Positions 31,628 through 42,707 of a stretch of 64,000 bases of DNA are shown in pieces; the first letter of the stretch is position 1, and each line of letters opens with the position of its first letter. Source of the DNA: Nothophaeocryptopus gaeumannii (taxonomy: Eukaryota; Ascomycota; Dothideomycetes; Mycosphaerellales; Mycosphaerellaceae); the NCBI GenBank assembly GCA_031771865.1, contig JASISA010000001.1, positions 1,674,001 to 1,738,000 on the forward strand. Reading direction: 5' to 3'. A program made the position numbers and the translations under genes. A model generated the notes under the pieces. It was not told where the DNA came from, searched no databases, and worked only from the letters and a program-made list of their open reading frames with translations.

Positions 31628-32105
31628 CGTGATTGTGCTGAATGGGATTAATTCTGATATAATTCGGGCATGGAGATATATTGATATTCTCATCTCGGTG
31701 ACAAAGGGGTGAGTTGGTGGATGTCGTCATGGCGGGTTGCGACCAAGGATAGCGTGGTAGGCGCGGGAAGTTGGAGCCTCAGCTAGGAGATATGTTGTCG
31801 AGACAAAGCGGCGAGGGATACATAACGGCTATTCATGTCACAAAGGGCGCTTGTTATCCGGGGTGGATTGTGAAGAGCAGCTGTAGACAGGTGAAGAAGG
31901 AGAGTTTTGCAATGCAAGCGATTTCAATCGGACGATGGAGTCTCCTTTAAATACAACATGTAAGTTTCAGACTTCTGCGATGCCACTCTCATGGCCTTAC
32001 CAGCTCTTGTAGTCGCGCCTAAAGCGTAGGCACTGTCCTCCCAAGACGGTCATATTGCCTCGAGCGGCCGTGTCCTGTCATGTAGACGTTATTGCCGGAG
32101 CGCTC
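31628..32105. other. intergenic between two minus-strand relics
   Basis: No coding signal was recognised. Confidence 0.45.
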
Positions 32106-33232
32106 TTACTGATCGTGAATGGGCTGCTCGTCGCCCTCATTCTTGATGGTATAGCAGCCATTCTCGCCCATCTCCGCGAAGACCCCCTTAACCGTGTTTC
32201 GATCGTGATCCTGCATCTCAAATGTGGGACCGTGCTGGCCACTATATGTACGGGCGTCATACTTCTCGCAAGTCGGGGCAACGAACATGACATCCAAAGC
32301 ATCGAACTTGCTCGCATCCAGTGGCACCAAGTCGTTGATAACTTGGTTGATGTTGTTGTCGCAGACAGGCATGGTCAGACGTAGCTCGCGTAGCTTGCCG
32401 AACTTCTCGAGGACGAGGTAGGGGTCGACGCTCAGGCTCCGGCCATAGTAGAAGTTGAGCGAGCGTGGCTCCGGGCGGCCGAGACCCTCTTCGAACCAGC
32501 GTTTTGGGTAGTAGAAACCGGGCTCCTCGTCAGGGGTGGTGATGTTGACGTGGATTGAGCCTGTCTCAAACACCTGCTGGCCCTTCCAGCCGACAGCGAG
32601 GTTGACCATCTGGGGGTGGCAGACAGTGACCTTACGCAGTATCTCAGCCTTCTCCAGGCCGATCTGGTGGAGGAAGAAATCAAGCGTGAGCCAGCCGGCG
32701 GTATTCGTGAACCGAAACTCGTTTTCACCGTAGAGATATGGGGATGTTTCCTTGTGGAGATCCTTGCTGGCGCGCATGATGCCTGTGGGGATCTTCTTGA
32801 CAAGTGACTTGTGGTAGGCCTTGGACTGCTCGAAGTGCTTTGGCCAAGTGTGCCATTCGCATGTAGCGTGTCTGGTGAAGTCGAATGGCTCAGGGCAGAA
32901 TTCGATCGCTTCCTCGAGGGTGAAGGCTTATTCGTAGACGCGGTTTCGGAGCTCACCAGGCAATTTCATGAAGGGGAACACGTCTTTCTTCGCGAGCGCC
33001 TAGTACATATCAGTATTTATGCCGAGGTAGGAATGGGATGATAGAGAATTACTGGCAATTTGGCGGCCTTCTTGCGCTCTGCTTGCAGCTCAGGATAGTC
33101 ATAGTAATCGCAATCGCACTCGCCGCGCTTCTCGCCCTCGCGAAATTGGCGGCAGTAGCGGTGCTTGATGTTGACGTTGGTGTTGAGTCTGTTGACGTTG
33201 GGCGCTTCTTGGAGAGGTGAGTGGGTCGACAA
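32106..33232 (-). pseudogene. F-box-like protein with premature TAA
   Basis: The main exon (32106..32999) holds the F-box-like opening FMKLPGELRNRVYE, followed at once by TAA (32928-32930) where the family has a tyrosine (LxxRVYEYA). The same frame then runs 274 codons without a break (TLEEAIEFCPEPFDFTRHA, TGIMRASKDLHKETSPYLYG, to DEQPIHDQ). A plausible upstream exon (33053 to at least 33232, with YCRQFREGEKRGECDCDYYD) joins by a 53-base intron in phase 0, but no upstream ATG was found, so the 5' end is uncertain. TAC to TAA is not a C-to-T change, unlike the other stops nearby. An internal ATG ending at 32777 could still give a 223-residue product. Confidence 0.6.
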
Positions 33233-34433
33233 TGAATGCCGCAGGGGATCATCGCGACGCTCGACCCAACGAAAATCGAGGTCCTCTGCTGGACGGGCGG
33301 CGCAGCGAAGTGCCGGCGCTCGCAGCGGTACACCAGACCCATGGTGGAGTGGTTCGCGGAGGTAGCGATCGTGGAGGAATTGATGCTAGTGGGTTGGGTG
33401 CGAGGCTATCGGGCAAGAGGGTGCGACGTGGAGTTTGTGTGAGAGGATAGAGGTTGTCGAGGTGTAGGTTCCAGAGCAGTGTGCCCTCCGGGAAATACTC
33501 GCGAAACGCCAGCGGCTGCTGTCCGCCCCGCACCAGACTTCGGGTGGGCGTCCGTGCACGTTGCATGTGGCCACCGCGTCAGTGAATGTCGCAGATTCAC
33601 CACCTACACGCACCACCATTGTCAGGTATGGGTGTCAATTGTGCTTAGCATGTGGCGCTCGCGTGGTGCAAGCAGCTATGTGGGGCTTGTGTGCCTTCGT
33701 GATGCATTGTCCGTGACAGGCAGCGTGGAAGCAAGAGCTATGTGGTACTATATACTTCGTTATGCGGGGCCGGAGCATCTCTGGGGCTCACCATGCACCA
33801 TAAACGGAGCGCGTTGGCTTTAAATACTGAGCAGACCCCTCTCTGGCCATGGTTACTACTTCAGTTGATTGCTGCAGGCTCCTCAAAGACAATAGTGTCT
33901 TACATTCTTGGTGAGCAGCAACTCCTTTGTTCTCGGGACCATACATCGGTAGTAGGTAAAAGCGCACAGGCGACTTTGTGGTCAACGACCAGACATGCTC
34001 GGCCTGAATGACCACGGACAGCGTCTGACGTAACCAGTGGCAGGTCAAGCTAGTATTAACGTGATGTCGGTCTGTTGGCCAGCGGATGGACTTACGAGTC
34101 CTGGCAGAGTGAAGCACATAGCCCAATTTCAACCCTGCCTTAAGATGGACTGTCCTATACAGACGTAAGAGGCACGGCCGTACGTCGCTGTCGCAAACAT
34201 AAATATACAAAGTATGCGCGCTGGTATCCCAATTCGTTCATGAAGCACAGGGAGTCTGCCAAGGATCGTATTGAACTTCGGAGCCGAACTCGTTTCGAAG
34301 ACAATGCAGGTCCAAAATGAATACTCGACAATCGCTCTCGTTCGACGCATAAGTAGGCACTCCCATGAGAAGGCTCCATTCATTGCAATTGACGCGACGA
34401 CCCTGCTTGGGACGTAAGAATATCGCACGACCA
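33233..34433. other. intergenic
   Basis: Many short overlapping frames occur on both strands; none has recognisable features. Confidence 0.4.
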
Positions 34434-34745
34434 ATGACCGAACGAAGAAACGTCCCCGTCGTCTTGAACAGCGTAACGCGCAGGACAGCGCTCGCCTCGG
34501 AGACTCTTTTCGACAAGACGCCATACTATGTCGCTGCCGTGCTGGGTATGACGGAAGCTCCTGAGGCGTACAAGTTTTCGCCCTTGAATCTCGGAACCTT
34601 TCTTTACTCGCTACATTCGCGGCCGCATATCCTCGTCACCCGGACAGCAGTGGATGCTGGGATTTTGCCGTACATTGAGCCAGTATGGATGGAGCACGAG
34701 ACGAGATTGAAGAGCGGTGAGTTGAGTGGGGCTGGTGGGCTATAG
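34434..34745 (+). CDS. possible small hypothetical gene or 5' exon
   Basis: An ATG opens 103 codons of protein-like sequence (YYVAAVLGMTEAPEAYKFSP, PHILVTRTAVDAGILPYIEP). A GTGAGT donor is present just before the stop, so this could be the first exon of a longer gene whose continuation I cannot find. No domain was recognised. Confidence 0.25.
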   Translation: MTERRNVPVVLNSVTRRTALASETLFDKTPYYVAAVLGMTEAPEAYKFSPLNLGTFLYSLHSRPHILVTRTAVDAGILPYIEPVWMEHETRLKSGELSGAGGL

Positions 34746-35240
34746 TGAGTCGACGTCCGGACCCTGGCCTCCATTGCGTAGTCGCAGACTGCATTGCCAA
34801 TTCGATGCCTTATAGCTCTCGAAGACACATGGCCAGCCCGGTCCTCCGCCACCAAGAGTTTGCAAAGAGATCTTGAGGCAGCTCGACGCAGTTCTCTGAC
34901 CGGAGATCTCAGCGCCTGGATATCCATCGGGTGGTACAGATGCATCTGAGAATTTCGGATGGCTGTCAGAGCTCGTGTGAAGGACCTGTGATGATTAGCA
35001 GCTCGTGAAGAAAGTGCTTGGGAGGGAATAGATGGATACATTCTCATGATGGGAGATGCAATTCGGGTATCAGCTTGCCTGCTTGCTCCACAGGCCACAA
35101 CTGTCTCCACAACTATGCTGTACAGGCTTTTGTTCAGAGCGCCGCGCTCTACCATGCCATCCGACTCTATTCCTGTATGCGATATACATATGTCGTTAGT
35201 AACATTTAGACAACATACGGATTCGGTAATCTGCCGTTGA
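34746..35240. other. intergenic
   Basis: Nothing recognised in this stretch. Confidence 0.45.
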
Positions 35241-35946
35241 TTACTTCTTCTCTGCGAAATCCGACGCCTGGAGATTCCGTGTCATAGATGGCAGTTTGAC
35301 GACGAGCCCATCCAGCTCCGGGCTCATTACGACTTGGCAACCGAGTCTGCTGGTTTCTGTGAGGCCGAATGCGAGGTCCAGCATGTCGTTCTCGTCATCT
35401 GAAGGTTCCTCCTACGAGAGATGTCAGCTCCTCCGTCTGCATTCTCAGTACGCTGTGCTTCCTTACCATCTTATCGTACAACTTATCATCCTTCACGATA
35501 ACATGACATGTACTGCATGCGCAGCTCCCTCCGCATGCTCCTTCCATCTCCAGGTCATTTGCCTGTGCAATGTCCAGCAAGTTGTCTCCATCTGCTACTT
35601 CAAACGTCCACTCTTGCCCCTCCTTATCGACGAACGTGACTTTCCTCTCTTCCCCAGGCTTTGGAGGGGTGATGTCTCCGTGCCGTTGTGCGGCTGACGA
35701 TGTGAAGGTGCGACTTGAGGGCGCTAGTCGTTGTAGTTTCGCATTCGCGATGGATGAGGTCTGAGATCGTTTGTATATCGTTGTCGGTGATTGTGTTCTT
35801 GATGTCGCTCGTGTCTGTAGTGATCGTGACTGTGTAGGTTGCCATCTATATTTCTTGGCCGTGTCTCGTGCTCCAGATATCAGCAGATTCGATGTCGTTC
35901 TCACTATCGATGCGTATTGCGTCCGCGCTGTTTGATTTGACAGCAT
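35241..35946 (-). CDS. YAH1: mitochondrial [2Fe-2S] ferredoxin, adrenodoxin type
   Basis: Exon 1 (35467..35946) and exon 2 (35241..35411) join across a 55-base intron (GTAAGG..TAG, phase 0), giving 216 residues. The first about 90 residues are Ser/Thr/Arg/Gln-rich without a fold, fitting a mitochondrial presequence. The ferredoxin domain has the cluster ligands C138, C144 and C147 (in ACGGSCACSTCH) and C185 (SRLGCQVV). The adrenodoxin-type signature LxMEGACGGSCACSTCH is exact. The protein feeds electrons to mitochondrial Fe-S cluster assembly, haem A and, in relatives, coenzyme Q synthesis, and is essential in yeast. It is divergent from UGO1 across 310 bases. Confidence 0.95.
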
Positions 35947-36256
35947 TTTGTCTTGATGAGGATGATCTTTGCTGCCAGCGCCTTTCGACTGTGTTTCTGA
36001 CTGCCAGCAAAGTGGATCTGCGCTAAGTCAGGAGTGAGCAGCAATTGATGGTCGCTGAGTGAGTGGAAGTGAAAAAGTTGCGAGCATCACCACCGCCAAG
36101 CCACGACCTCCGGGTCCGGTGTCGCCGCGGGAGTGAGCTGCTCCTCCAGACAAGCCACAAACATGACGGCGACATCATCCACCGAGCCAACATCGAACAT
36201 ATCCGAGTACCCAAGGATACCACCGACAATAGCTAAACCTGCACGGGATTGTAGAG
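35947..36256. promoter_or_regulatory. divergent promoter between YAH1 and UGO1
   Basis: A 310-base gap between two mitochondrial genes transcribed in opposite directions. No discrete element was recognised; shared control is an inference from position. Confidence 0.3.
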
Positions 36257-37753
36257 ATGGACCACAAAGACCACTTCCCCATGGCGCCCTCACGAGAACC
36301 CAACCCGCTTCGCCCATACTACATCCCGCCTTCCATAGGTCCCACTCCGGGTGCATCGACAGCGTCGACGACCAATGCTCCTAGAGTGAGCACAGCGAGG
36401 CCGGCATCATCCATATCGAACACTGCGCGAGACTTCCTGCCTGAAATAGATTTGGACCTGAAGTCGACGACGAGCGAAGCATGGCAGCACACTCGAAGCT
36501 TGTTCGATACCCTGGCATGGCGGTATACGTCCGTCGTACTGGCGCAACCGTTCGATGTCGCCAAGACTCTATTACAAGTGTCGTTGCCAGCATCCACAGT
36601 ATTGGCAACACCGCAGAAGAAGAAGAAGGCAAGCCAGACGGGCAGTGCGCGAGGGCGGAGACAATACGATGACGAGACAGAGACCGATGAGGGAGATGAG
36701 AGCGACAGGAGCGATGACATTCCAGATTATTTCTCGGCGACTGCACCACGAAGCAGATCACCTAGAAAGAGGAGAAGGACACCACCCACTGAGGACATGT
36801 CTCCTTCGCCTACACCGAGACCTCGAAACAGGAGAGAGCAGGATGCCAGCGAGGACATCAAGGTTAGGGTGAAGAAGCCGGAGAGTATCATGCATGCAAT
36901 ATCTACCTTGTACAATACCTCTGGGGCAGTAGGCTTATGGCGGGCGACGAACACAACGTTCTTGTACTCTATCTTACTGCGGACGACCGACTCCTTCATT
37001 CGGAGCTTGTTGCTGGCCTTACTTGGACTACCCGATATTCAGGGACCAGATCAAGGCGGTCTTGCTCCCGGTCTGACCATGTCAGGAAGTGCTGGCTTCA
37101 GCGGCATTGACCTAACCGACAGCCCGAATGCGATAGGATCGCTGTTTGTTGTTGGTCTGGCAAGCTGCCTGACTGGGCTTCTCTTAGCGCCTTTGGATCT
37201 CGTCCGGACTCGGCTGATCGTGACTCCCATCTCCCACGCACCGCGGGGTCTTTTGTCAAACCTCAAGCGCCTGCCTTCACTGGTCGCGCCTTCCAACATC
37301 TGGCTGCCGACTGCTCTCTACCACTCATTACCCAACGTCTTCTCCGCTGCGACTCCCCTCTTCCTCCGGAGACAGCTCCGCATCACTCCCGAACTGGCAC
37401 CTTCGATGTGGTCTCTAGCGTCCTTTACTTCATCTTTGACCGAGCTATTCATCCGACTTCCACTGGAGACTGTCGTGCGCCGCGCACAGGTGACCGAGCT
37501 GAAGCGCGCAGATGCGGAGATCCCTCTCATCGTCGACTCTGCTCCCTACAATGGCGTCTGGGGTACGGTCTACGGGATCATGTACGCGGAAGGCGAGACT
37601 TCGACCAAAGCCGCAAATGGCATGATTCGAACACGAAGAGGACAAGGCGCCGCAGGACTTGTCCGAGGCTGGAGAGTCGGCTTCTGGGGACTTGTTGGTG
37701 TTTGGGGAGCTGGCGCTCTCGGTCCTGGTGATGGTAAGTACAGGGAGTTCTAG
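36257..37753 (+). CDS. UGO1: mitochondrial outer-membrane fusion protein Ugo1
   Basis: A single exon of 498 residues from the ATG at 36257; a second ATG nine codons on is possible. A disordered N-terminus precedes a carrier-like region (LAWRYTSVVLAQPFDVAKTL), an acidic/basic insert with PRSRSPRKRRRTPP, a second carrier-like half (LLLAPLDLVRTRLIVTP) and a third with LFIRLPLETVVRRAQVTEL. These are degenerate mitochondrial-carrier signatures (PxD/ExxxxR), as in Ugo1, which links the Fzo1 and Mgm1 dynamins in mitochondrial fusion. A GTAAGT lies a few codons before the stop but leaves no valid intron nearby, so the stop at 37753 is preferred. Confidence 0.85.
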   Translation: MDHKDHFPMAPSREPNPLRPYYIPPSIGPTPGASTASTTNAPRVSTARPASSISNTARDFLPEIDLDLKSTTSEAWQHTRSLFDTLAWRYTSVVLAQPFDVAKTLLQVSLPASTVLATPQKKKKASQTGSARGRRQYDDETETDEGDESDRSDDIPDYFSATAPRSRSPRKRRRTPPTEDMSPSPTPRPRNRREQDASEDIKVRVKKPESIMHAISTLYNTSGAVGLWRATNTTFLYSILLRTTDSFIRSLLLALLGLPDIQGPDQGGLAPGLTMSGSAGFSGIDLTDSPNAIGSLFVVGLASCLTGLLLAPLDLVRTRLIVTPISHAPRGLLSNLKRLPSLVAPSNIWLPTALYHSLPNVFSAATPLFLRRQLRITPELAPSMWSLASFTSSLTELFIRLPLETVVRRAQVTELKRADAEIPLIVDSAPYNGVWGTVYGIMYAEGETSTKAANGMIRTRRGQGAAGLVRGWRVGFWGLVGVWGAGALGPGDGKYREF

Positions 37754-38406
37754 AGCGATGGATGATGAGAATGTGTCCGATTTTATGTTGTGTTTTTGGA
37801 GCAATGATGATACCCACCCTTGTCTCAGCAAATCTTACCTACAGTATAGTACGCATGGCGTTCAGGAACGCTGACTGATGATAATTGAATGCAACTCTGC
37901 TCACGAAGTTTCAGGCCATTTCACTTATTATTCGCGAAGAATCTCTTCTGTCCTCGTTTGCCCTATTTGATTGATAATGTCCAGCGCCAAAAGAAAACAC
38001 TCGCACCGAGCGCAATAGCGGCACGGTCAAGAACTCTTTGGAAGAGAATCCTTGTTGGATCCCAATCAAGAGCTGGCTGTCGAGCTTCATCAAACATCTA
38101 CGCATGGTAGACGATTTACTGGCTGGGATACTACACCAGGAACGATTGTTAAAAATGCCAGCAACTTCAAATACAATATCTACTCTTTGCCGGCGCAGGT
38201 TGATCAAAAGTTTGGCCTAGTTTGGGTCATGGGGCAAAAGAGCAATCGTCCTCAGCGGAAAAGCGATCGAGCTGATGTTGATGATAAGGGCTCCTCTGTC
38301 GGTGGCATATGCATTGTGACCAGAGCAGTCTCCTGTGAAGAGCGAATGTGAATATTGTAGTCATGTTCTGCAATGTCAGTGTTGGTCGTGGTACCCTTTC
38401 CATTGT
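37754..38406. other. intergenic, convergent ends of UGO1 and archaemetzincin
   Basis: No gene recognised. Confidence 0.5.
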
Positions 38407-39837
38407 TCAGTCGATCATGATTGCATCCTCCGTACTCCTCCCTGTTGTGCGCGTTCCATTAGCAGGCTCTCCGTTGCGAGGCACATCACGCTCTTTGCCT
38501 CCGTCGAGCTCCTCGATCCTCACATCCAACCAAGCTCCCCAAGCCGCCCACATCTCCCCTTCCTCCCTCTTATCCCACTCCTTACACCACCCTCTCAAGG
38601 CCCGGTACCTCTCCGTCACATGTCTCTTACTATAATCCACTCCTCTAATAGCAATCATCACCTTCCCCAAATCCACCGGACACAGATAAGGCGGCTGTCT
38701 CGCATCTTCACCTAGCCCTACAGTCCCTTGCATTATACATGCGTAGTAGACGCAGTGATCCATCCCGAATATGTGGCCTAGTTCGTGTACGGCGGTTTTG
38801 CAGACGCGCGTCAGCCAGAGCGTTGTTGATGCTTGGGCTGACGGGGCTGAGTTGGTGGAGTAGGAGGGGCGAGGATGGGATATGGAGGCTGAGAGCGCGG
38901 CGGACATTGCTGTCTCTTTACCCGTTGAGATGGGCTTTTGGGTCTTGCTCTTCGCTTTGGACTTCTTCATTTTTGGACGTACGACGGTAGCATCCTCTTT
39001 CGCACACTCGGCATCCATGAATACTTGGCAGTGAGATGCAGGCCACTCGTGTTGTCTTTCAACCTTCTGTATCTCGTCCAGTAGGGGGTTGTATCTCGAA
39101 GTCGACACTACCGAGACTCGACTCCCGCCATACGCTCGTCCGCAACAGAAGTCATCTTCTTCATCTTCGTACAGGTCGTGATGAACGAGCATGAGAAGTG
39201 CGTACGCATCTTTGGGTAGGATGGTTATTGCGGCATCAAGCAAGTCGTTAAGATTGAGCTGACCGGAGTAAAGGTCATCTTTGGATGGGCGATGGCGAAT
39301 TCCAATCGCTTCGTTTCCGATGGAAAGACCAATGCGGGACCGCTCGTTGGTTTCTTTGCCCTTAGATATGGGTGCCCATGGGACGAAATTGAGAGGTCGA
39401 TCGAGCAGCTTGACTTCCAGAGGATGGTAAAAAGCTGAGACGTATTCTCTCAGGTCCCGCACAGCCGGTGCTGGAATCAGGCCACTGACTTCGCCATCCT
39501 TCTTTTGAGGCTTTGCCCAGTCCTCGACGTGAGAAACATCTTCAGCGACGCTTGGTGGCGGTACGATGTAGATGACTTTCCTTTTGGCAGTGATCTGCCT
39601 CTTCAATCGCATCCAGTCATCTACGCTTTGCCTCTCGTAGTCCGGATTCCATGACAGCTCATCCCAAGGCAGTACCAGAGGTGCTGGAAAGGTCGAAGGG
39701 CTGACATGTTCGATCAAACTGCTGTCCCCATTCTGTCCAGACCACCTTGATGCCGCCTGACGTTGCGAGAACGTGGGTTGTGTGTAACCAGCCTCCTTGG
39801 CCCACAGTGAAGGCTCGAAGCATAGGGTGTTTTGCAT
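38407..39837 (-). CDS. archaemetzincin-type zinc metalloprotease
   Basis: A single exon of 476 residues. The zinc site reads HELGHIFGMDHCVYYACIM, fitting the archaemetzincin pattern HExxHxxGxxHCx4CxM, and is followed by YLCPVDLGKV. An insert rich in Lys and Ser precedes the catalytic core. The N-terminal part carries a conserved-looking PPPSVAEDVSHVEDW region. There is no signal peptide, so it is likely intracellular. Human AMZ1/AMZ2 relatives have poorly known substrates, and the fungal role is unknown. Confidence 0.9.
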   Translation of the reverse strand: MQNTLCFEPSLWAKEAGYTQPTFSQRQAASRWSGQNGDSSLIEHVSPSTFPAPLVLPWDELSWNPDYERQSVDDWMRLKRQITAKRKVIYIVPPPSVAEDVSHVEDWAKPQKKDGEVSGLIPAPAVRDLREYVSAFYHPLEVKLLDRPLNFVPWAPISKGKETNERSRIGLSIGNEAIGIRHRPSKDDLYSGQLNLNDLLDAAITILPKDAYALLMLVHHDLYEDEEDDFCCGRAYGGSRVSVVSTSRYNPLLDEIQKVERQHEWPASHCQVFMDAECAKEDATVVRPKMKKSKAKSKTQKPISTGKETAMSAALSASISHPRPSYSTNSAPSAQASTTLWLTRVCKTAVHELGHIFGMDHCVYYACIMQGTVGLGEDARQPPYLCPVDLGKVMIAIRGVDYSKRHVTERYRALRGWCKEWDKREEGEMWAAWGAWLDVRIEELDGGKERDVPRNGEPANGTRTTGRSTEDAIMID

Positions 39838-40989
39838 GGATTCTTTGCCCGCTTTGGGTAATGGAATCCGTGGAAAGGAAGACGGTGAGGGATGATGGTA
39901 TGGCCTTTATATAGCCGTCATCCACTTCTACACTTCACGTCTTCCATCCTCTCTTCACCCTTTGATGATATGACTCCCGTCTCACCTTTGATGGCGGTGT
40001 TGTTGATGGCGCCGCAGGATCCAGGCGCTGCTATCGATACGGCTAGCGGTATGGCTGCCTGGGACTGAAGGTACGGCGGGCGAAACCGCTCAACTGCCCG
40101 GCGAAAGCAAACTCTGTCCGAGACGACGGAAAAATCGGCCATAACGGCTCTGACAGCAGCACGGTGGCACAATAAACTGCTGTGATCTATCACAATCACA
40201 AGACAGTCTCTGTTGCAAGCGAGGTAGAGCAGGTCTGCCGATACGTTGCATGTGCAGAGAGGCCAGCAAATGCCGTTCGAAAACAGGACACCCGGCCCAG
40301 CGGACCACCGGGAAAGGCTGTTTCTCCCAAGCTCCTGTGGATTGCCTCTATACGACAGTACTCCGAGTACATGACATGCATGCAAGCAAAATGACACGGC
40401 AGGACCTGCATACGATGGCAAATGTACTGGGAAGGAAACAACCAAGGTGCATGCGAGAAAGCGCAGAGTCTGAAGCAGCTGGAGTCAAGCTGTCTGTCTC
40501 GTGATTGGGCGCTCGGACGGTCGGACCCTGAAATGGACCCACGTTCTCTTGGCGAGAGGAACTCCATTCTCCCTTCTCCATGGGCGTTGACGACGGCGAG
40601 GTGGTCTGCATGTCTCACCAATGCCTCCAAACACTTGATCAAGCCCCGGAAACAACCCTCTATTCCTATTTGGTCGACTCAGATACCCGCATCAGGACGC
40701 CTATCGACCATGCTGCCGTCCAGGGAGAACGCAGCAATTTGTGACACTGCGTCGCTTACTTTCGGCTACGCCCATCACCACCACCATACAACGACACGCT
40801 GTGGATGCGGGAGCTTCCATCGCCCAGCATCGAGCAGGATAGCGTGATTTTCTGACGTCGAGGGCGGAACTGGGTTCACCACGACTGGGACCTACAAAGA
40901 GGGGTTCCGGGGAAGGTAGGACACTCTCACTTCTTTCATTCCACTCCAATCTCAACTCTGAAGCATCCAAGCTACAATTCAACATCAAA
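39838..40989. other. intergenic, divergent between archaemetzincin and methyltransferase
   Basis: No gene was recognised in 1.15 kb. A short perfect dyad, gtactccgagtac, occurs at about 40360-40372; such CCG/CGG-like dyads can bind zinc-cluster regulators, but one copy is weak evidence. Confidence 0.4.
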
Positions 40990-41714
40990 ATGGCCGCTAC
41001 TGCTACCACAACCATTGTCGACAACGACCCCCGCCACAGGTCTTACGACTTGAAGAGCGCGGCCGATCACGCTAAGCTCTACGACGACTGGGCTATGACT
41101 TACAACGAGGATGTCTTCGGCAGCACGACCGAGTACGTCGGACCAGCCATGACTGTTCAAGCAGTCCAAAAGGCAAACGGCAACTTGGCGGGCGACATCC
41201 TGGACGCTGGGTATGTGCTCGAAACCGAAAGCTCTCTAATGCCTCGTACATATGCTTACATGTTCGGCTTCATAGATGCGGCACTGGCCTTGCTGGCGTT
41301 GCACTTGCCCAAGCAGGAGCAAGCAAGAAGATCGATGGCATCGACATCTCACCCGGCATGCTCAAGCTCGCTCGGGACACTGGAGCCTACCGCGACTTAT
41401 GGCCCGTCGACATGCTCAAGCCCATCAACCAACCCGACAACTTCTACGATGTTGTCACCTGTGTCGGCACATTCACAACGGGCCACGTCGGACCTGACCC
41501 AGCCCTGCCTGAGTTGATCCGAGTCTTGAAGAAGGGAGGCGTACTCGCCGCTACAGTATACATCGGATTCTGGAAATCCGAAGGGTTTGAGGCAGAGGTG
41601 CAGAAGCTCGAAAGGCTGGGCCTTGTTGATGTGCTAGGCACTGATATCGTTGATTACCGAAAGGCGGAAGGCGAGAATGGAAAGGCTCGTATGCTTGTCC
41701 TGAGGAAGAAGTAG
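40990..41714 (+). CDS. class I SAM-dependent methyltransferase (METTL27/WBSCR27-like)
   Basis: Exons 40990..41210 and 41276..41714 join across a 65-base intron (GTATGT..TAG, phase 2), giving 219 residues. The splice reconstitutes the SAM-binding motif I as DILDAGCGTGLAGVALAQAG; motif II is KIDGIDISPGML. The N-terminal segment AKLYDDWAMTYNEDV and the later FYDVVTCVGTFTTGHVGPDP match the METTL27-like group. The methyl acceptor is unknown. Without the intron neither half would show a SAM motif, which supports the splice. Confidence 0.88.
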
Positions 41715-42707
41715 ACGTGGTGGAGGACTGGTCTCTTTTCCTTACCACCTATGTCGGCCTCAACGCCGCAAGCAAGTGTGACGCCGGCTGGGCGGTGGTG
41801 AAGTATGATGGATCGGAGCGATGCCAACATCGCTTGGGATAAAGACTCTAAATCTTCTAAAAAGCGAATTAATGATACCGTGTTCTGTGATTGACTCTCC
41901 CACTTTTTGTTTCACCCTTCATGATGCTTGGCGGACTCCACCTTCATTTCATTGATTGTAGATCTGAACATTGATCGCACCTGCCACTGACTCGACCGTT
42001 CTGGCATGCAGAGATACTTCGCCCGACACGTGATGTTTGATTGAGAGTGGAGTGAATACTGAGCGCCTGGGGATCTATTGCGGGGGGGCATGTACGGCAG
42101 CCCACAGTGCGACAGGCATTTACTCTAGACTACTAACTACGTGGACCATGGCGGTCGGGCAACTTTTGACTTGGATCATCTGGATGGACATACGGCTGAC
42201 GTTTGTTGTCACAGTAGCTGCAGATTTGCTGTTTCGCCGGCTTTCGGCGCTGATTTTGCTGGAGCGCTAATGTCTGTAGTTGCAAGGATGCATAGAATAA
42301 AGCCGTGAAAGGAAGAAGCATTGGAATTGTAGCCAGAGAGCCATTCGTCGTACACCTATCTGTCATCGGCCCGGGAATACCGATACATATTACCGGACAC
42401 AGGCAAGTGCACTCCAGGTGCTCCTCTGACGTCGGCGTGGCTCTTATCAGGGTTCAAGCCACGCGAAACCCATTGCACGAACCGCGGAGATCGTGGGGAG
42501 GTCCTCACTTTTGACGCGGCTATGAATCTCAAAGATAAGTGGTCAAGGACGAATGGGTGTTGATAAGCTAGCTGAACATCAGACAAGATATGGCTGATAT
42601 GAAATTCGCCACGCCTGCGCGCACCACCACTTCTTCTCCCACGTTCACCCGTATCCTCTCACTCCTCACTTGAGCAGTTGACCTTTTTGTCGGACAATAC
42701 AACCACC
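41715..42707. other. intergenic upstream of OYE gene
   Basis: No gene recognised; short frames only. Confidence 0.45.

Noticed and set aside
37730..37753. A final intron in UGO1 at the GTAAGT near its end
   Set aside because: The nearest acceptor would make a 10-base intron, and no downstream exon with family features was found.
40360..40372. Zinc-cluster binding site gtactccgagtac
   Set aside because: A single short dyad in a 1.15-kb gap is expected by chance often enough that I do not call it regulatory.
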